NCBI GenBank assembly: GCA_964022665.1
Contig: CAXIDF010000014.1
Span: 27,061-91,060, forward strand
DNA from: Haliea sp964022665
GTDB lineage: Bacteria > Pseudomonadota > Gammaproteobacteria > Pseudomonadales > Halieaceae
DNA length: 64,000 bases
Direction: 5' to 3'
A program made the translations under genes and the position numbers. Under the pieces are notes generated by a model, which worked only from the letters and a program-made list of their open reading frames with translations, did not search any database and had not been told where the DNA came from. Positions 23,901 to 32,953 of this stretch are shown here, one piece after another (position 1 is the first letter of the stretch; each line of letters starts with the position of its first letter).

Positions 23901-25241
23901 CTACGCGTCAGGCGCCACACAGTCGCGCAGGGTACGCTCACCGAGTTGGGCGCTCACGGCCTCGTCGATACCCGTCAGCAGCTCATCCACCGCGGCGGTT
24001 GAGACCACACGCTGTTCCATCAGCGCCTGTTCCTCATTGGGGCTGCGGATTGCGCGCAGTAACTGGGTAATCGTGACCGTTGCCGGATCGCGCGCCACCA
24101 GGTATTCCGGCGGCTCGCTACTGGTTTCCACCAACAGGTCGCGGCTCGCCAGCAATTCCACCGCCTCGCCCACGCGATCGGGCGGCGCCTGCAGTGCGTC
24201 GGAAAGCGCATCCACCGTCATGGGGGGCGCCTTGCGCACAAACGCCCGGGCAATCTGGAAAATCACCAGCAGGGTCAGTTGCTCACGGAAACGACCACTC
24301 AGGGCCACACGCTGGTCGGAGAGACGAATGCGCTCGGGGTACTGGTGGTAAAACGCGACCTGCGCACCTATCAACAGGATCAGCCAGCTCACATACAGCC
24401 AGATCATGAACATGATGAGAATGGCGAAACCGGAATAGATGGCCGCGTACTTGGTGGAACCTGCCGCAAATTCGGCAAACACCAGGCCGGACCCCTGCCA
24501 CAGGCTGCCCCCGACCACCGCGCCGACGAACGCCGACCCGAAACTGACCCGGGTGTTGGGCACGAACACATAGGCGAAGGTAAACGCCAGAATCACCAAT
24601 AACAGGGGAATAAGACGGGACAGAAGTACAAGCAGACTGCCGAAGGGCTCGATGTTCAGTACCGCCTGCACGATCCCGCTGTTCATCATGGACGCGGTGA
24701 GGCCCATGGCGGAGAACACCAGCACCGGGCCGACCATGATCACGCTGAGATAATCACTGAAGCGCCGGGAAAGGGGGCGGGAGGACTTCGCCCGCCAGAC
24801 ATAGTTGAAAGACACTTCCACTTTCTGGATCAGCGAAACCACCGTGTACAACAGCAAGGCCAGGCCCACAGAGCCCAACACCCCCACTTTCATATTCTCG
24901 ACAAAATCCAGCAGGTTGAGCACGATTTCGTGCCCCTGATCGCCCAACGGGGCTACCAGGTTATAGAGCAGCGGCTCGATCTGGTTGTGTACGCCAAAGG
25001 CCTTGAGTACGGAAAAGCTCACGGCCAGCAGCGGCACCATCGACAGCAGGGTGGTGTATACCAGGCTCATGGCGCGCAGGGTCAGCTGGCCCTGGGATAT
25101 CTCCCGCACCAGCACAAACAGGAAGCGAATAGACTTGTAGGCCCAACGCTGCGCACTGGAGAGCTGTTCGAGGTCGAACCGCCAGAGTTCATTGAGCAGA
25201 AAGCCCCTGATGCTGCCGTAAATCCCCGTCGGGCCTTGCAT
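23901..25241 (-). CDS. YihY/BrkB-family inner-membrane protein
   Basis: A 446-residue protein with about six transmembrane helices between residues 55 and 310 (for example VGVLGSVGLALLLYTVVSLIQ, IMFMIWLYVSWLILLIGAQVAFYHQ). The order of helices and the VPNTRVSFGSAFVGAVVGG segment identify the YihY/UPF0761 family. The C-terminal 120 residues carry a winged-helix-like cytoplasmic region (MTVDALSDALQAPPDRVGEAVELLASRDLLVE) found in a subset of the family. Despite the old 'ribonuclease BN' label no nuclease motif is present, and transport or envelope function is only presumed. It is transcribed convergently with the hydrolase-cyclophilin gene. Confidence 0.85.
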   Translation of the reverse strand: MQGPTGIYGSIRGFLLNELWRFDLEQLSSAQRWAYKSIRFLFVLVREISQGQLTLRAMSLVYTTLLSMVPLLAVSFSVLKAFGVHNQIEPLLYNLVAPLGDQGHEIVLNLLDFVENMKVGVLGSVGLALLLYTVVSLIQKVEVSFNYVWRAKSSRPLSRRFSDYLSVIMVGPVLVFSAMGLTASMMNSGIVQAVLNIEPFGSLLVLLSRLIPLLLVILAFTFAYVFVPNTRVSFGSAFVGAVVGGSLWQGSGLVFAEFAAGSTKYAAIYSGFAILIMFMIWLYVSWLILLIGAQVAFYHQYPERIRLSDQRVALSGRFREQLTLLVIFQIARAFVRKAPPMTVDALSDALQAPPDRVGEAVELLASRDLLVETSSEPPEYLVARDPATVTITQLLRAIRSPNEEQALMEQRVVSTAAVDELLTGIDEAVSAQLGERTLRDCVAPDA

Positions 25242-25379
25242 GGCGTCTCCTTGTACCTGCGAGCATTGTGCCCACCATCATAGCGCAGATTGAAATGGCG
25301 GGGGCATGGGCCGGTCGCAGGATTTCGGCTATCCTGTTGCCCGGCCGTCTACAGCCGCTCACCCTCAAGGAGACAGCAC

Positions 25380-25751
25380 ATGATTGGATATATCACCGTC
25401 GGCGTAACCGACATGGCCAAAGCCAAGGCATTCTATGGCGACCTGCTGGCCGATCTGGGTGCCAAGATCACCATCGATATGGATCGCATCGCGTTTTTCG
25501 GTACGGGGACGGATCAGCCCATGCTGGCCGTTTGTGTTCCCTTCAATGGTGACGCCCCAAACCCCGGCAATGGCAACATGTTCGCAATCAGCGGCGGCGC
25601 TAAGGAAAACGTTGACAAGCTCTACCACAAAGCCATTGCGCTAGGCGCCAGCTGCGACGGCGAACCCGGACAGCGTATACCGGATATGTTCTACGGCGCT
25701 TATGTGCGCGACCCCGATGGCAACAAGATCGCCTTCTACGTATTCGGGTGA
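25380..25751 (+). CDS. VOC-family (glyoxalase/dioxygenase fold) protein
   Basis: A 123-residue protein starting MIGYITVGVTDMAKAKAFYGDLL after AAGGAGA. Paired beta-alpha-beta-beta-beta modules of the vicinal-oxygen-chelate fold are visible, ending in FYGAYVRDPDGNKIAFYVFG, the typical closing strand with the Glu/Lys metal-region position. Single-domain proteins of this kind act as dimers in glutathione-type or dioxygenase reactions or as binding proteins; the reaction here cannot be specified. It is the first gene of a plus-strand group leading into the TonB receptor. Confidence 0.82.
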   Translation: MIGYITVGVTDMAKAKAFYGDLLADLGAKITIDMDRIAFFGTGTDQPMLAVCVPFNGDAPNPGNGNMFAISGGAKENVDKLYHKAIALGASCDGEPGQRIPDMFYGAYVRDPDGNKIAFYVFG

Positions 25752-25761
25752 CCTGCCAAGG

Positions 25762-25799
25762 CCCGATTTGCATACCCCAAACAAGGTATGCAAATCGGG
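25762..25799. promoter_or_regulatory. perfect 15-bp inverted repeat before the TonB receptor gene
   Basis: CCCGATTTGCATACC (25762-25776) and GGTATGCAAATCGGG (25785-25799) pair perfectly around an eight-base loop, 59 bases before the receptor start. There is no T-run, so ordinary intrinsic termination is unlikely. It could be an operator for a dimeric regulator responding to the receptor's substrate, or an RNA hairpin separating the VOC and receptor genes. Confidence 0.75.
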
Positions 25800-25857
25800 T
25801 CCGCTGGGCCGTACTCTCTCCGCCCGCAAAAACCGCACAAGAAAAGAGGTATTCTTC

Positions 25858-28098
25858 ATGTACGCACGCAAGCCCATCACGCTGCTGGTCGCAGCATGTC
25901 TGTCTGCCGGCAGCGCCAGCCTCATGGCCCAGGGCCTCGAGGAAGTGGTCGTCACCGCGCAGAAGCGCGAACAGACGCTGCAGGACGCCCCTATTTCCAT
26001 TGCCGCCTTCAATGCTGACCAGCTCGAGCAGAAGGGCGTGAACACCATCGACGACCTGGGCACCTCGGTACCCAACGTCAAGATCACCCGCTCCCCATCC
26101 AACACCTCGGCCGCCACCATCGCCATTCGCGGTTCTGCCACCATCAACCCGGCCATTACCTGGGAGCCCACTGTCGGCATCTACCTCGACGGCGTGTTTA
26201 TCGGCAAGAACGTGGGTGGCATTTTTGACATCGCCGAACTCGAGCGCGTGGAAATGCTGCGCGGGCCGCAGGGCACACTGTACGGCAAGAACACCGTGGG
26301 CGGCGCCGTCAACCTGATAACCACCAAACCCAGCGGCGAGTTCAGCGGCAAGCTGCGCGCCGGTGTCGGCAACTATTCACTGGGCACTGTCTACGGCAGC
26401 CTGGACCTTCCAGCGTTCGACCTCGGTGGCGCCGGCCAATTCATGGCCAAAGTGACCGGTTCATACCGCGAGCGTGACGGCCTGTACGACAACGTCGCGG
26501 ACCCCTTCGGCAACCCACTCGCAAACCCGATGCTGATCGATGAACTCAACAACATCGACAACACCGTCGGGCGCTACGATATCCTCTGGGAAGCGAGCGA
26601 CCGGCTTGAACTGCGCTACACGTGGGACTACAGCGATCTGGACCTGGCTCCCTCCAAGAACCAGCTGACCTACCTCGACCCCAACGATCCGGCGGGCGTG
26701 AACGCGCTGCTGGCGCCGTATGTCACAGGCGAAAATGAAAACCGCGACAGTGTAAGCCTCGATCAGGCCAAGTTCGAGCGCTCAAAGTCGATCTCGCGGT
26801 CTCTGTTTGCCGACTATGATGCAGGCAGCTGGGGCGCGCTCGGTGACGTCACGCTGCGCTACATCGGCAACGATCGTTCACTGGACTGGGACGACGATAT
26901 CGATATCGACGGTTCACCGGTCAACCTGTTCACCTCTGCGCGCTTCATCGACTACGATCAGGCGTCTCATGAGGTACAGATGATCGGCACTACCGACCGC
27001 ACCAACTACGTATTCGGCGTGTATTACTTCGAGGAAGAAGCAGCGGTGTACAACCCGATCAGCTTCTTCGGTGCCTTTGGCTCTCCCACCTCACAGAACC
27101 GCTACGGCTTCGACAACGACTCGATTGCGGTATTCGGCCAGGTTGAGTGGCGCCCAGCAGCGGATATTTTCCAGGACCGCCTGACCCTGACCTTTGGCGC
27201 GCGCTGGACAGAAGAAACCAAGGATACCTATATCGACCACCCCAATGACGTCGATGCACTGGGCAACCCTGCACCCTTCTCTGCCCGCGCCAAGAAGAGC
27301 TTCGATAACGTGTCGCCCACGTTCGTTGCCGCGTGGGACGCCAGCGATAACGTGAACATCTACGGCAAGATCGCCAATGGCTGGAAAGCCGGTGGCTTCA
27401 ACGGTGAAGCACCCTTCGAAGCGGCCTTTACCACGCCATACGATGCAGAAGAGATCCTCTCCTACGAGGTAGGCATCAAGTCACGCTGGAACGACAACCG
27501 CCTGCAACTCAACGGTGCCTACTTCTACAACGAGTCAACCGACATGCAGATGTCGATTTTCGTTGCCGGTAGCAGCGCCGCCTCCATTGTGCAGAACGCG
27601 GGGGAAGCAACTATCCAGGGCTTCGAAGTGGAACTGGTTGCCCTGCCGATTCCCGAGCTGGAGCTCGCAGCCAGCTATGGCTACCTGGATACCACCTACA
27701 ACGAGTTCATCGAGAACGGCGTCGATGTGAAGGACCAGAAGGATTTCCCCTATGCTCCGCGCAACAGCGCCAGCCTGTCGGCGGAGTACACCGTCGCCAC
27801 AGGCAGCTGGGGTGACCTGACCGCACGCCTCGACTACGAGTTCGTTGATCGCCACGTGCCCTACATCGAGCCCAGCCAGAACGCCACCTCTGAGGTTCGC
27901 CCCTACGGCTTACTGAATGGTCGTGTCACGCTGGCCAACGTGCCGGTGGGCGACGGCCAGGCGCTGAAGTTCGCCCTCTGGGGCAAAAACCTGGCGGACA
28001 AGGAATACCGCATCAACACCATCCCGTTCGGGCTCTGGACCGCCAGCTACTTTGGTGACCCGCGCACCTACGGTATCGAAGCCACCTACGAGTTCTAG
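25858..28098 (+). CDS. TonB-dependent outer-membrane receptor
   Basis: A 746-residue receptor. The start at 25858 follows AAGAGGT and a clean signal peptide (KPITLLVAACLSAGSASLMAQ). A TonB-box-like LEEVVVTAQKREQ comes next, then the plug domain (AFNADQLEQKGVNTIDDLGTSVPN, and RGPQGTLYGKNTVGGAVNL). The remainder is the 22-strand barrel ending in a terminal phenylalanine (EATYEF). The plug type is the one expanded in sphingomonads and marine gammaproteobacteria and used for diverse carbon substrates rather than only siderophores. Beside PQQ, Rieske and KstD-like genes, uptake of a hydrophobic or steroid-like substrate is a reasonable inference. Confidence 0.92.
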   Translation: MYARKPITLLVAACLSAGSASLMAQGLEEVVVTAQKREQTLQDAPISIAAFNADQLEQKGVNTIDDLGTSVPNVKITRSPSNTSAATIAIRGSATINPAITWEPTVGIYLDGVFIGKNVGGIFDIAELERVEMLRGPQGTLYGKNTVGGAVNLITTKPSGEFSGKLRAGVGNYSLGTVYGSLDLPAFDLGGAGQFMAKVTGSYRERDGLYDNVADPFGNPLANPMLIDELNNIDNTVGRYDILWEASDRLELRYTWDYSDLDLAPSKNQLTYLDPNDPAGVNALLAPYVTGENENRDSVSLDQAKFERSKSISRSLFADYDAGSWGALGDVTLRYIGNDRSLDWDDDIDIDGSPVNLFTSARFIDYDQASHEVQMIGTTDRTNYVFGVYYFEEEAAVYNPISFFGAFGSPTSQNRYGFDNDSIAVFGQVEWRPAADIFQDRLTLTFGARWTEETKDTYIDHPNDVDALGNPAPFSARAKKSFDNVSPTFVAAWDASDNVNIYGKIANGWKAGGFNGEAPFEAAFTTPYDAEEILSYEVGIKSRWNDNRLQLNGAYFYNESTDMQMSIFVAGSSAASIVQNAGEATIQGFEVELVALPIPELELAASYGYLDTTYNEFIENGVDVKDQKDFPYAPRNSASLSAEYTVATGSWGDLTARLDYEFVDRHVPYIEPSQNATSEVRPYGLLNGRVTLANVPVGDGQALKFALWGKNLADKEYRINTIPFGLWTASYFGDPRTYGIEATYEF

Positions 28099-28112
28099 AA
28101 CTCGCACTTGCC

Positions 28113-28142
28113 AATGGCGCCTGCGGGCGCCATTGTTCTTTG
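28113..28142 (+). terminator. intrinsic terminator after the TonB receptor
   Basis: AATGGCGCC/GGCGCCATT (28113-28121 and 28126-28134) forms a nine-base-pair stem with a TGCG loop, followed by GTTCTTTG. It lies 15 bases after the receptor stop and should reduce read-through into the SnoaL-like gene. Confidence 0.75.
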
Positions 28143-28182
28143 TAGCACAGAGACAATAACGAGACTGCGCAAGGAGCCGCAC

Positions 28183-28728
28183 ATGACCCCGGATATGGAA
28201 CAACAACTGCAGGCGCTGCTGGACAAACAGGCCATCATGGAGCTGATCAACGCGTACTGCAACGCGGCGGATCGCCACGACAACGAGAAATTCCGCTCGC
28301 TGTATCACGAGGATGCAATCGACGACCACGGCTCGTTCTTCAAAGGCCTGGCCATGGAGTTCATTGATACGCTGCCGGATATCCAGGCCAACATGGAAAT
28401 CCTGCACCACAACGTCACTACCGTGAACATCAAACTCGACGGAGACCGTGCGGAAGGTGAAGTGTACATACTTGCCTTCCACAAGATCAGCACCGAAGAC
28501 GGACCGCTGGACCTGCTGATCGGCGGGCGCTATTTTGACAAGTACGAAAAGCGCAACGGTGTCTGGAAATTCACCTACCGCGCGGTGGATGCGGATTGGG
28601 CGCACCTGCACCAGCCTTCGCTGGTGAACCTGAATAACCCGATCATCGACGGCGCGCACATCGGGCAACCCGGCCCCCAGGACCCCTCCTACTCCATTTT
28701 TGAACTGCTGCAGTGGGGCAAACGCTAG
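28183..28728 (+). CDS. SnoaL/NTF2-like protein
   Basis: A 181-residue protein starting six bases after AAGGAG. The N-terminal helix (LQALLDKQAIMELINAYCNAADRHDNEKFRSLYHEDAIDDHGSF) and the later VNIKLDGDRAEGEVYILAFH are the cone-shaped NTF2/SnoaL fold, with the conserved Tyr-Cys-x-x-x-Asp-x-x-D and a possible His/Asp dyad. Related proteins act as dehydratases, isomerases or binding partners in aromatic, terpene and steroid degradation. It is followed at close spacing by a thioesterase and the PQQ dehydrogenase, so all three are probably cotranscribed. The specific reaction is unknown. Confidence 0.82.
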   Translation: MTPDMEQQLQALLDKQAIMELINAYCNAADRHDNEKFRSLYHEDAIDDHGSFFKGLAMEFIDTLPDIQANMEILHHNVTTVNIKLDGDRAEGEVYILAFHKISTEDGPLDLLIGGRYFDKYEKRNGVWKFTYRAVDADWAHLHQPSLVNLNNPIIDGAHIGQPGPQDPSYSIFELLQWGKR

Positions 28729-28759
28729 CCTCCCGCAGGCACTATTGATAAGGACTCAC

Positions 28760-29182
28760 ATGACTAAAGCCGACAAGCTGAAAAATGCCAACGCGCATAT
28801 CCCGCCCTGTCTGCAGGTACTGAACGGGCAGTTGCTGGACTTTGACGAAGCGGAAGGCACCGCGGAGATGCAGTTTGATGTCAGCGAACAGTTCTGCCAT
28901 TCCATCAACGTCGTGCAGGGGGGCAATGTCACCGTGATGCTGGATGCCGCCATGTCACATGCGCTGTTCATGCAGCAGGCAGACGTTGCCGCACTGCCCA
29001 CGCTGGAGCTCAAGGTCAGCTTCCTGGAGCCCACGCTGGCGGGCAGGATTATTGCCCGGGGCAGGGTTGTGAAATGCGGCAAGAGCATTTCCTTTCTGGA
29101 GGGCTCGTTGCTAAACCCGGCTGGCCAACTGGCGGCGGTCGCCTCCGCCACGGCCAAAGTTGTGCGCCACAAGAGGGACTGA
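28760..29182 (+). CDS. PaaI-like hotdog thioesterase
   Basis: A 140-residue hotdog protein. CHSINVVQGGNVTVMLDAAMSHALF holds the conserved Gly-Gly and aspartate of the PaaI-type active helix, and LPTLELKVSFLEPTLAGRIIARGRVVKCGKSISFLEG covers the last strands. It should hydrolyse an acyl-CoA thioester, releasing CoA from an intermediate of the pathway encoded around it. GGACT precedes the ATG. Its stop lies two bases before the ATG of the PQQ dehydrogenase, so the two are cotranslated. Confidence 0.85.
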   Translation: MTKADKLKNANAHIPPCLQVLNGQLLDFDEAEGTAEMQFDVSEQFCHSINVVQGGNVTVMLDAAMSHALFMQQADVAALPTLELKVSFLEPTLAGRIIARGRVVKCGKSISFLEGSLLNPAGQLAAVASATAKVVRHKRD

Positions 29183-29184
29183 CC

Positions 29185-31314
29185 ATGTCGACCCGACGCT
29201 CACTCGGTTTTGCCGCAGCGCTTGGCGCAGCCTGTTTACCCGCACTGGCACAGGACTCGGTGGAATGGCGCAGCTACGGCGGGGATGCGGGCAACACCCA
29301 TTACTCCAGCCTTGAGCACATTTACCGGGACAACGTAGGGGAACTTACGCTGGCCTGGCGCTATGCCAGTGCTGCGGGTGCGCCACTGCCACACAGTTCC
29401 GAGCTGCAGGTCAATCCGATTGTGGTAGACGGTGTGCTCTACGCTCGCAACCCGCTGTACAACGTGTTTGCCATCGATGCGGCCACCGGGCGCGAACGCT
29501 GGACCTTCACGCCTGGTGAGGAACATGCAGGCATGTCAAACATGCGCGGAGTTACGTTCTGGCAGGATGGCGATGACCGGCGCATCCTGTTCACCACAGG
29601 GCATTTCCTGATGGCGCTGGATGCCAACAACGGCAAGTTGATTCCCGGCTTTGGCGCGCAGGGCCGCGTGGATTTGCGCGAGGGTTTGGGACGCAAGCCG
29701 GAGCAGGTGAGCATCAACGCCCCCTCCCCCGGCGTGATTTTCGACAACCTGATCATTATGGGTTCGGCGGTGACCGAAACCGCGGGCTCCGCGCCGGGTG
29801 ATATACGCGCCTACGACGTGCGCTCGGGCAAGCTTGTCTGGTCCTTTCGCACCATTCCCGCAGCCGGCGAATTTGGCGCCGACACCTGGCCGGAGGGCGC
29901 GCGTGAAACCAGCGGCGGCGCCAATGCCTGGGCCGGCATGAGCGTGGACGCTGAGCGCGGCGTCGTCTATGTGCCCACCGGCTCCCCCGCCCCCGATTTT
30001 GACGGCTCTGCCCGCGCCGGCGACAACCTGTTCGGCAACACCCTGCTGGCACTGGACGCCCGCACCGGCAAGCGCCTGTGGCACTTCCAGACGGTGCATC
30101 ACGACCTCTGGGACCGCGACCTGAGCTCCGCACCCACTCTGGTAACCGTGACTGAAGACGGAAAATCGCGCGATCTGGTTGCCCAGGCCGCCAAGGAAGG
30201 CGTGGTCTATCTGTTCGACCGCGACAGCGGTGAACCGGTATTTCCCATCGAGGAAGTTGCCGTTCCCAAATCGGACATTCCCGGGGTTTACAGCGCAGCG
30301 ACGCAGCCGCGCGTCACGCTGCCGGAACCCTTCGCACGCCAATACATGACCGCCGATGATCTCACGGACCTGTCACCAGAGGCCAATGCGGCGGCACGCA
30401 AGGTGTGGGACGAGGCACACGAACTTGCCTACCTGCGCCCGGCAGGCCTGCGCAAAACCCTCTTGCTGCCGGGTTTCTACGGGGGCGCCAACTGGGGTGG
30501 CGGTGCGTTTGACCCGGAAACCAACCTCTATTACATCAACGCCACCAATGCCCCGAATATCCTGCAAATGGAAGCGGTGGAGGTGGCCCGCGGGTCCACC
30601 ATGGGCGTTGGCGCATTCCTGTTTCGCCAGCAATGCGCCGGCTGTCACGGCGTGGACCTCAAGGGTTTCTATCCTTACGCACCGGCACTTACCGGGGTTG
30701 AACAGCGCATATCGCGCCGGGAAGCGCTGGACGTGGTAGCGGCGGGCAAGGGCCGCATGATGCCGTTCGGGCATCTGTCGCGCCACGAGCGCGATGCCGT
30801 GGTGGACTACCTGTTTGCGCTCAGCGCCGGTGAACTGAAACCCGCCGTTGAAGACGACGCTACCGAGAAGGAAACGGTGCACGTATTTGCCGGGTACCGC
30901 GATTTCGTCGATGCCGAATACTACCCCGCGATCAAGCCACCGTGGGGTACCTTGACCGCAATCGACTTTGTCTCCGGCAAGATCCGCTGGCAAATACCGC
31001 TGGGCGAGTACGCGGCACTGACAGAGCGCGGTATCGCACCCACCGGCACCCGCAACTTCGGCGGGCCGGTGGTCACGGCGGGCGGCCTGCTGATTATCGC
31101 CGCAACGTCGGATGAAAAGCTGCGTATTTTCGACAAACGCGATGGCCGCCTGTTGTGGGAATATAAATTGCCGGCGGGCGGTTATGCCACACCCGCCACC
31201 TACGCCATCGATGGCCGACAATACATTGTCATTACCGCCAGCGGTGGCAAACTGGGCACGCCCACCGGTGATGAGTACCTCGCCTTTGCCCTCCCCGAGC
31301 CAACGGCTGACTGA
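29185..31314 (+). CDS. PQQ-dependent dehydrogenase with inserted cytochrome c domain
   Basis: A 709-residue periplasmic enzyme. A signal peptide (AAALGAACLPALAQ) is followed by a quinoprotein beta-propeller with tryptophan-docking repeats (for example AATGRERWTFTP, DARTGKRLWHFQTVHHDLWD). A c-type heme motif C484-AG-CH488 and a later MMPFGHL, a possible axial methionine, form a small cytochrome domain at about 475-560. A final propeller part follows (AIDFVSGKIRWQIPLGE, DKRDGRLLWEYKLP). The heme therefore lies inside the propeller sequence rather than at its end. It likely oxidises an alcohol or sugar and passes electrons directly to its own heme. The substrate is not known. Confidence 0.88.
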   Translation: MSTRRSLGFAAALGAACLPALAQDSVEWRSYGGDAGNTHYSSLEHIYRDNVGELTLAWRYASAAGAPLPHSSELQVNPIVVDGVLYARNPLYNVFAIDAATGRERWTFTPGEEHAGMSNMRGVTFWQDGDDRRILFTTGHFLMALDANNGKLIPGFGAQGRVDLREGLGRKPEQVSINAPSPGVIFDNLIIMGSAVTETAGSAPGDIRAYDVRSGKLVWSFRTIPAAGEFGADTWPEGARETSGGANAWAGMSVDAERGVVYVPTGSPAPDFDGSARAGDNLFGNTLLALDARTGKRLWHFQTVHHDLWDRDLSSAPTLVTVTEDGKSRDLVAQAAKEGVVYLFDRDSGEPVFPIEEVAVPKSDIPGVYSAATQPRVTLPEPFARQYMTADDLTDLSPEANAAARKVWDEAHELAYLRPAGLRKTLLLPGFYGGANWGGGAFDPETNLYYINATNAPNILQMEAVEVARGSTMGVGAFLFRQQCAGCHGVDLKGFYPYAPALTGVEQRISRREALDVVAAGKGRMMPFGHLSRHERDAVVDYLFALSAGELKPAVEDDATEKETVHVFAGYRDFVDAEYYPAIKPPWGTLTAIDFVSGKIRWQIPLGEYAALTERGIAPTGTRNFGGPVVTAGGLLIIAATSDEKLRIFDKRDGRLLWEYKLPAGGYATPATYAIDGRQYIVITASGGKLGTPTGDEYLAFALPEPTAD

Positions 31315-31392
31315 GGTGCGACTGCAAAGCGGCGGTTGTCTTGCCCTGGAGCGGGTGCGACTATCGTGCTTCGTTCGCAAGGAGAGCCGCCC

Positions 31393-32481
31393 ATGACCGT
31401 CATCAGCGAATTTCAGGTAAACCGCGACAATTTTCGCGAAACCCACCTTGCGCAGCACGAGAGCCCCGCACTGACAAGCGACCAGTTGTTGGTGCGTATC
31501 GACCAGTTCGCGCTGACATCCAACAACGTCAGCTATGCGGCCAGTGGGGACATGATTGGCTACTGGCACTATTATCCGGCACCGGCACCCTGGGGAAACG
31601 TCCCCGCCTGGGGCAGTGGCACTGTGCAGCAGTCCGCGCATCCGGACATACCGGTGGGCGAGCGGCTCTGGGGCTTCTTCCCGATGGCCAGCCACACCCT
31701 GCTGACCGCAGGCCGGATTCGGCACGATCAACTCACGGATGTCGCCACCCATCGACAGCCGCTACCGGGGCTGTACAACAACTTCCGCCGTATGGCCGCC
31801 GAAGCCGACTTTCTGCAGGCCATGGAGAATCAGCGCAGCCTGCTGTTTCCATTGTTTTCCACGGCCTATGTGCTCTGCGACTACCTGCAGGACAAGGCCT
31901 GGTTTCAGTCCCGCCAGATTATTATTGGCTCCGCCTCGTCCAAAACCGCTTACGGACTCGCCTGGCTACTCCACCAGCGTGACGACGCCCCGCCCGTGGT
32001 GGGCCTGACATCCTCCGGGAACAGCGAATTTGTCCGCACGCTGGGTTGTTACGATCAGGTGGTTAACTATGGCGCAGAAGCGGATATTGAGAAGCAGGCC
32101 AGCGTGTATGTCGACATGTCGGGTGACGCCGGTGTCATCGGCGCGGTACACCGCGGCCTCGGCTCACAGCTGAAAGCCAGCGTCAGCGTCGGGCTCACGC
32201 ACTGGGATGCGCCGGCCAACAAAGAAACGCTCCCGGGCCCCAAGCCAGAGTTCTTTTTCGCCCCCGCCCAGATCGCCAAGCGCGAGCAGGAGTGGGGGCA
32301 CGGCGTTATCATGGAGCGAGCGACCCAGGCCAGTGCCGAGATCGCCCACGCGACTGCACAACACACTGTGATTGAACACCAACACGGTGCCAGCGCCCTG
32401 CATACAGCCTGGCTGGAACTTCTCGATAACCGCGCACCCGCCCAGCGAGGCTTACTGCTGTCACTGGCTGAAAAGGCGTAA
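31393..32481 (+). CDS. DUF2855-family protein, MDR-like fold
   Basis: A 362-residue protein starting after AAGGAG. VRIDQFALTSNNVSYAASGDMIGYWHYYPAP, the DYLQDKAWFQSRQIIIGSASSKTAYGLAW segment and LTSSGNSEFVRTLGCYDQVVNYG are features of the DUF2855 family. The second stretch resembles the nucleotide-binding part of medium-chain dehydrogenases, and a GSASS-K turn replaces the usual glycine-rich loop. No enzymatic activity has been firmly assigned to the family. It ends the plus-strand run; the next genes are convergent. The cluster context suggests a reductase or dehydrogenase step. Confidence 0.8.
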   Translation: MTVISEFQVNRDNFRETHLAQHESPALTSDQLLVRIDQFALTSNNVSYAASGDMIGYWHYYPAPAPWGNVPAWGSGTVQQSAHPDIPVGERLWGFFPMASHTLLTAGRIRHDQLTDVATHRQPLPGLYNNFRRMAAEADFLQAMENQRSLLFPLFSTAYVLCDYLQDKAWFQSRQIIIGSASSKTAYGLAWLLHQRDDAPPVVGLTSSGNSEFVRTLGCYDQVVNYGAEADIEKQASVYVDMSGDAGVIGAVHRGLGSQLKASVSVGLTHWDAPANKETLPGPKPEFFFAPAQIAKREQEWGHGVIMERATQASAEIAHATAQHTVIEHQHGASALHTAWLELLDNRAPAQRGLLLSLAEKA

Positions 32482-32491
32482 ATCGCAGGCT

Positions 32492-32953
32492 TCAAGCCTG
32501 CCAGTGCTCCGGGCCGGGGCCCAGCACGGCAAAGGAACCGATATGACCACGGTTGTGCTTGCAGCGGTGGCGTAATAGCCAGCATCCATCAACCAATTGC
32601 CATTCGTCGTGGTAATCACCCAGGGTGCAGAAGGTCTGTCCCTCGCTCGCACCGCTGCCCAGGTGCATGTCACTGACATAGGCGCGGCTGCTGGCGCGGT
32701 CACCCTTAACATCGATCAGCACGTTGCCCAGCAGGTGCTGGGTTGGCCCACAGACATCCAGGAAAGAGCGCAGCAGCGCGACAATCGCCTTTGCACCCTG
32801 CAACTCACCGGTACCCAGATCCGCAGTCACATTGGGCATGAAAAGGCCAGTCAGGCTGTCCCAATCGCGACTATCCATAGCGTGCGCCAGGGCGACCAGG
32901 TTGCGATAAATTGCGCGCTCCGCGAGCAGGGTCGCCAGAGTTGGTTCACTCAC
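32492..32953 (-). CDS. SnoaL-like/NTF2-fold protein
   Basis: A 153-residue protein starting with GTG that overlaps the stop of the SDR gene (GTGA). The opening LLAERAIYRNLVALAHAMDSRDWDSLTGLFMPNVTADLG and the later THALLG-like stretch (CGPTQHLLGNVLIDVKGDRASSRAYV) belong to SnoaL_4 proteins, small dehydratase- or isomerase-like proteins often encoded with ring-hydroxylating oxygenases and short-chain dehydrogenases. It is unrelated by close similarity to the other SnoaL-like gene in the cluster. The reaction is unassigned. Confidence 0.82.
   Translation of the reverse strand: MSEPTLATLLAERAIYRNLVALAHAMDSRDWDSLTGLFMPNVTADLGTGELQGAKAIVALLRSFLDVCGPTQHLLGNVLIDVKGDRASSRAYVSDMHLGSGASEGQTFCTLGDYHDEWQLVDGCWLLRHRCKHNRGHIGSFAVLGPGPEHWQA

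Noticed and set aside
30373..31752. 459-residue minus-strand frame opposite the PQQ dehydrogenase
   Set aside because: The plus-strand gene has signal peptide, propeller motifs and CxxCH; the antisense frame has no motif.
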